Below, one piece after another: positions 62,109 through 64,000 of a stretch of DNA of 64,000 nt. The stretch comes from Bog-473 sp036268485. Its GTDB lineage: Bacteria; Actinomycetota; Acidimicrobiia; Acidimicrobiales; RAAP-2. A model generated the notes under the pieces. The model was not told the DNA's origin. It ran no database searches and worked only from the letters and a program-made list of their open reading frames with translations. The first letter of the stretch is position 1. Each line of letters begins with the position of its first letter. Both the position numbers and the translations under genes were made by a program. The stretch spans positions 62,001 to 126,000 of the forward strand of contig DATAUC010000091.1 of NCBI GenBank assembly GCA_036268485.1, read 5' to 3'.

Positions 62109-63527
62109 ATGCACGATCCGTCAATGCCACGCGATCCTGCATCGCAATTCGGTACACCCGATCATCGCGATGTTGGCGCGTCACACGGACGCGCCAACCA
62201 CCGTCTTTATGTCGGCGAGGGCGCGCACGGGTGGAGTTGGACCAGCCCGGAACGCTCCATGTTGGTCCTGGGACCCTCACGCTCAGGAAAGACATCATCC
62301 CTGGTCATACCCAATATTCTGCTGGCCGAAGGTCCCGTCGTCTCGACGTCGACCAAGCCCGATGTCATGCAGGCGACGTCACCACCGCGGGCGCACAAAG
62401 GATGGAACTTCCTGTTCGATCCCAGCGGGGAAATTGAGTGTCCGCCGGGGGTGCAACGGGTTGGTTGGTCACCGCTCACGACGGCACATGAGTGGGATGC
62501 CGCCGTGCACACATCGTTCGCCATGGTGCACGCGTCGCGCCTCGTTTCGAGTGCCGGTTCGCGGTTGAGCGGTCAGGATCATTGGAGTGAACGAGCCGGT
62601 GCACTCCTTGCTCCGTTGCTGCACGCGGCCGCCTTAGAAAAATATTCTGTGCGGTCGGTAATTCACTGGATAAATCGCCATGATGGCGCGACCGCGCTGC
62701 AAATCTTGTCGAAGACGGTGGGAGAGGATGCCACGCCAACCGACCTCTTGGCCGGCATTGTGGCCACCGATGCGCGTGAACAATCCGGTATTTGGTCCAC
62801 CGCATCAGGTGTGATGGCGGCCTACCAATCCGAAGCGGCGTTGGCCTCGGCCGAATTGCCTCCACTGGACGCCCACGAGTTCTGCCGGGGCTCCAACACC
62901 ATGTTCGTGTGCTCCGCCGGCCGCCAACAGCAACAATTCGCGCCCCTGGTTGTTGCCGCGCTGGGCGATGTGCGCGATGCCACGTACGACCGCACCCGTA
63001 GGGGCGAATCAGCGACCCCCACGCTCTTCGCGCTTGACGAAGTAGCGAATATCGCGCCGCTGCCCGACCTCCCGGCCGTGGTCAGTGAAGGTGGCGGGCA
63101 GGGACTTCTCGTGATGGCCTGCCTGCAGGACCTCTCACAGGCCCGCAGCCGCTGGGGGGCGGCAGCCGACGGCTTCGTCTCCCTGTTCGCCACCACAGTG
63201 GTACTGCCCGGCATCGCCGACGTGTCCACTCTGCGCAATCTGAGCGCGCTGGCCGGCGAGCATGAGGTCGCCACCACCACACTGGGCCAGTCGGTGGGTG
63301 ACCGCGGTCGGATACGACCGTCCAATTCGGTCAGCACAGTACGGCTGGACCGCCATCCGGTCGACGCCATATCGCGCGGTGTGCCGGGCCACGCCCTCAT
63401 GGTGACAACGGAGAAGGAGTTCTTGTCGGTGACCTTGACACCGGCGCATGCGTGCAGTCCCTGGCGGGAACAGATCGGTCGGGTCGGTCCCGTCCTCGAT
63501 CGTGAACCGCCGGGGCGCGGGCGGTGA
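62109..63527 (+). CDS. VirD4/TraG-like coupling ATPase of conjugation
   Basis: A 472-residue ATPase read from ATG 62109 (ATG 62124 is equally possible). The Walker A is MLVLGPSRSGKTSSLVIPN, followed by GPVVSTSTKPDVMQ as in TraG/VirD4 proteins. Walker B is PTLFALDEVANIAPLPDLP, and LLVMACLQDLSQARSRWG follows, as in the T4CP family. No N-terminal membrane helices are seen, so it is a soluble form. Such coupling proteins carry the relaxase-DNA complex to a type IV secretion channel. The frame upstream to 61911 has poor composition and is not included. The next gene is a convergent relaxase tail, two bases away. Confidence 0.82.
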   Translation: MHDPSMPRDPASQFGTPDHRDVGASHGRANHRLYVGEGAHGWSWTSPERSMLVLGPSRSGKTSSLVIPNILLAEGPVVSTSTKPDVMQATSPPRAHKGWNFLFDPSGEIECPPGVQRVGWSPLTTAHEWDAAVHTSFAMVHASRLVSSAGSRLSGQDHWSERAGALLAPLLHAAALEKYSVRSVIHWINRHDGATALQILSKTVGEDATPTDLLAGIVATDAREQSGIWSTASGVMAAYQSEAALASAELPPLDAHEFCRGSNTMFVCSAGRQQQQFAPLVVAALGDVRDATYDRTRRGESATPTLFALDEVANIAPLPDLPAVVSEGGGQGLLVMACLQDLSQARSRWGAAADGFVSLFATTVVLPGIADVSTLRNLSALAGEHEVATTTLGQSVGDRGRIRPSNSVSTVRLDRHPVDAISRGVPGHALMVTTEKEFLSVTLTPAHACSPWREQIGRVGPVLDREPPGRGR

Positions 63528-63528
63528 A

Positions 63529-64000
63529 TCAGCGGCCACGATCTCGTTCGAGCAGACGCGGCGGCTGCCACCCGAGCCGCTGACGGGCGGTATCGATCTG
63601 CCGTCTGGTCTGCAGGTGATGGATGAGACGTGGCGTGGGCAACGCAGCGAGACCGCCCCGTTCATCGACACCCAGCGCCTCGACCCGGTCGCGTACCTGC
63701 CACGTCTGGCGATAGGCGTCGATGTGGCGCGCCGCCTGGCGCCATACGCCGTGCGACTCCTCGTCGACCGGGCGCGGGCCGAGGGTTTGTAGCAGGTAAC
63801 CGGGCGGGATCAGGTCGCGCAGCTGATGCGCCGGTTCGGCCACGCCGCCCGGTCCTGACGGCACCCAGTCATCGGTCAGATGCTCCACGGTGTCAGCCGG
63901 AGCACCGTCCCGGGCCGACACGGCGAAGGCGGTGATCACGTCCCGACGGCGAGCGGCGCCATCGGGTGCCCCCGAGAGCGAGGCCCTGAAGCGATGTTCA
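63529..64000 (-). CDS. C-terminal part of a probable MobF (TrwC-like) relaxase, cut by window edge
   Basis: The frame is open from the window edge to a stop at 63529 and gives about 156 residues of the C-terminus. LIPPGYLLQTLGPRPVD followed by SHGVWRQAARHIDAYRQTWQVRDR resembles the end of actinobacterial MobF relaxases, in which an LGPxP-type motif precedes a WRxAAxxIexYR helix. The catalytic N-terminal domain and helicase motifs would be outside, so the identification rests on this tail and on the coupling ATPase next to it. It ends with a basic region (DTARQRLGWQPPRLLERDRGR). A short start at 63939 is not the real start. Confidence 0.6.
   Translation of the reverse strand, partial: EHRFRASLSGAPDGAARRRDVITAFAVSARDGAPADTVEHLTDDWVPSGPGGVAEPAHQLRDLIPPGYLLQTLGPRPVDEESHGVWRQAARHIDAYRQTWQVRDRVEALGVDERGGLAALPTPRLIHHLQTRRQIDTARQRLGWQPPRLLERDRGR

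Overview
The window looks like chromosomal DNA of a high-GC actinobacterium. The evidence is a fused E2/E1 2-oxoglutarate dehydrogenase (OdhA/Kgd type), a CofC/FbiD enzyme of F420 synthesis, a SCO6745-family protein, a lysine/alanine-rich histone-H1-like protein, and several starts that look leaderless. I would guess the class Acidimicrobiia from the mix of families and the gene order, but no marker in the window fixes this. Nothing resembles a CRISPR array, a prophage or a complete insertion sequence. The only mobile-type genes are at the extreme right end.

Layout. 1-7.1 kb is a surface/glycan region. It holds the start of an HPr-kinase-like protein, a PqqD-like small protein and a GT4 glycosyltransferase on the minus strand. 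Divergent from these are a GT32 transferase and a second GT4-like transferase broken by a -1 frameshift, then an exported SurE-like phosphatase and a formylglycine sulfatase. 7.1-12.5 kb encodes a 1787-residue secreted protein (glycine-rich, fibronectin III, Ig-like, NHL and MBG-like parts). A tRNA-Val(UAC) with its own promoter follows, then a large LuxR-family ATPase regulator. 16-25.7 kb is mixed: SCO6745-family protein with inositol-phosphatase-like enzyme, a lipoprotein, an acyltransferase-3/SGNH fusion, an MFS carrier, an aldehyde dehydrogenase and an aminoglycoside-phosphotransferase-like protein.

25.8-30.0 kb is a tight three-gene operon: a sigma-region-4-like protein, a membrane-anchored Thr/Ser-rich protein, and a membrane protein joining a LysM domain to a C-terminal BTAD regulator domain. 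30.0-33.5 kb is an alpha/beta hydrolase, a membrane-anchored Mur ligase and D-Ala-D-Ala ligase operon. 33.6-38.2 kb carries a short UvrD-like helicase, a GlcD-type flavoenzyme and a ThDP enzyme. 38.2-45.3 kb has XthA, FabZ-like, an NYN-nuclease/H1-like/S1 fusion, OdhA and a hydrolase. 45.3-52.6 kb is a DMT transporter and a peptide ABC transporter with the two ATPases fused in one chain on the opposite strand. 52.6-61.1 kb contains RnhB, small proteins, a MatB-like acyl-CoA synthetase, GH38 alpha-mannosidase, class III cyclase, GpsA and CofC. 61.1-61.6 kb is a pure 16-unit (PAKKAVKR[A/T]) repeat protein. After a 0.5-kb gene-poor gap come a VirD4/TraG-like coupling ATPase and the C-terminus of a probable MobF relaxase, which suggests the edge of a conjugative element.

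Most worth a second look are the LysM-BTAD operon (a possible direct envelope-to-transcription link), the NYN-H1-S1 nuclease, the H1-like protein standing where mycobacteria have hupB, the membrane Mur-ligase/Ddl pair, the HprK-like/PqqD/glycosyltransferase group and the relaxase/coupling-protein edge. All function assignments come from reading motifs by eye; no database search was run.
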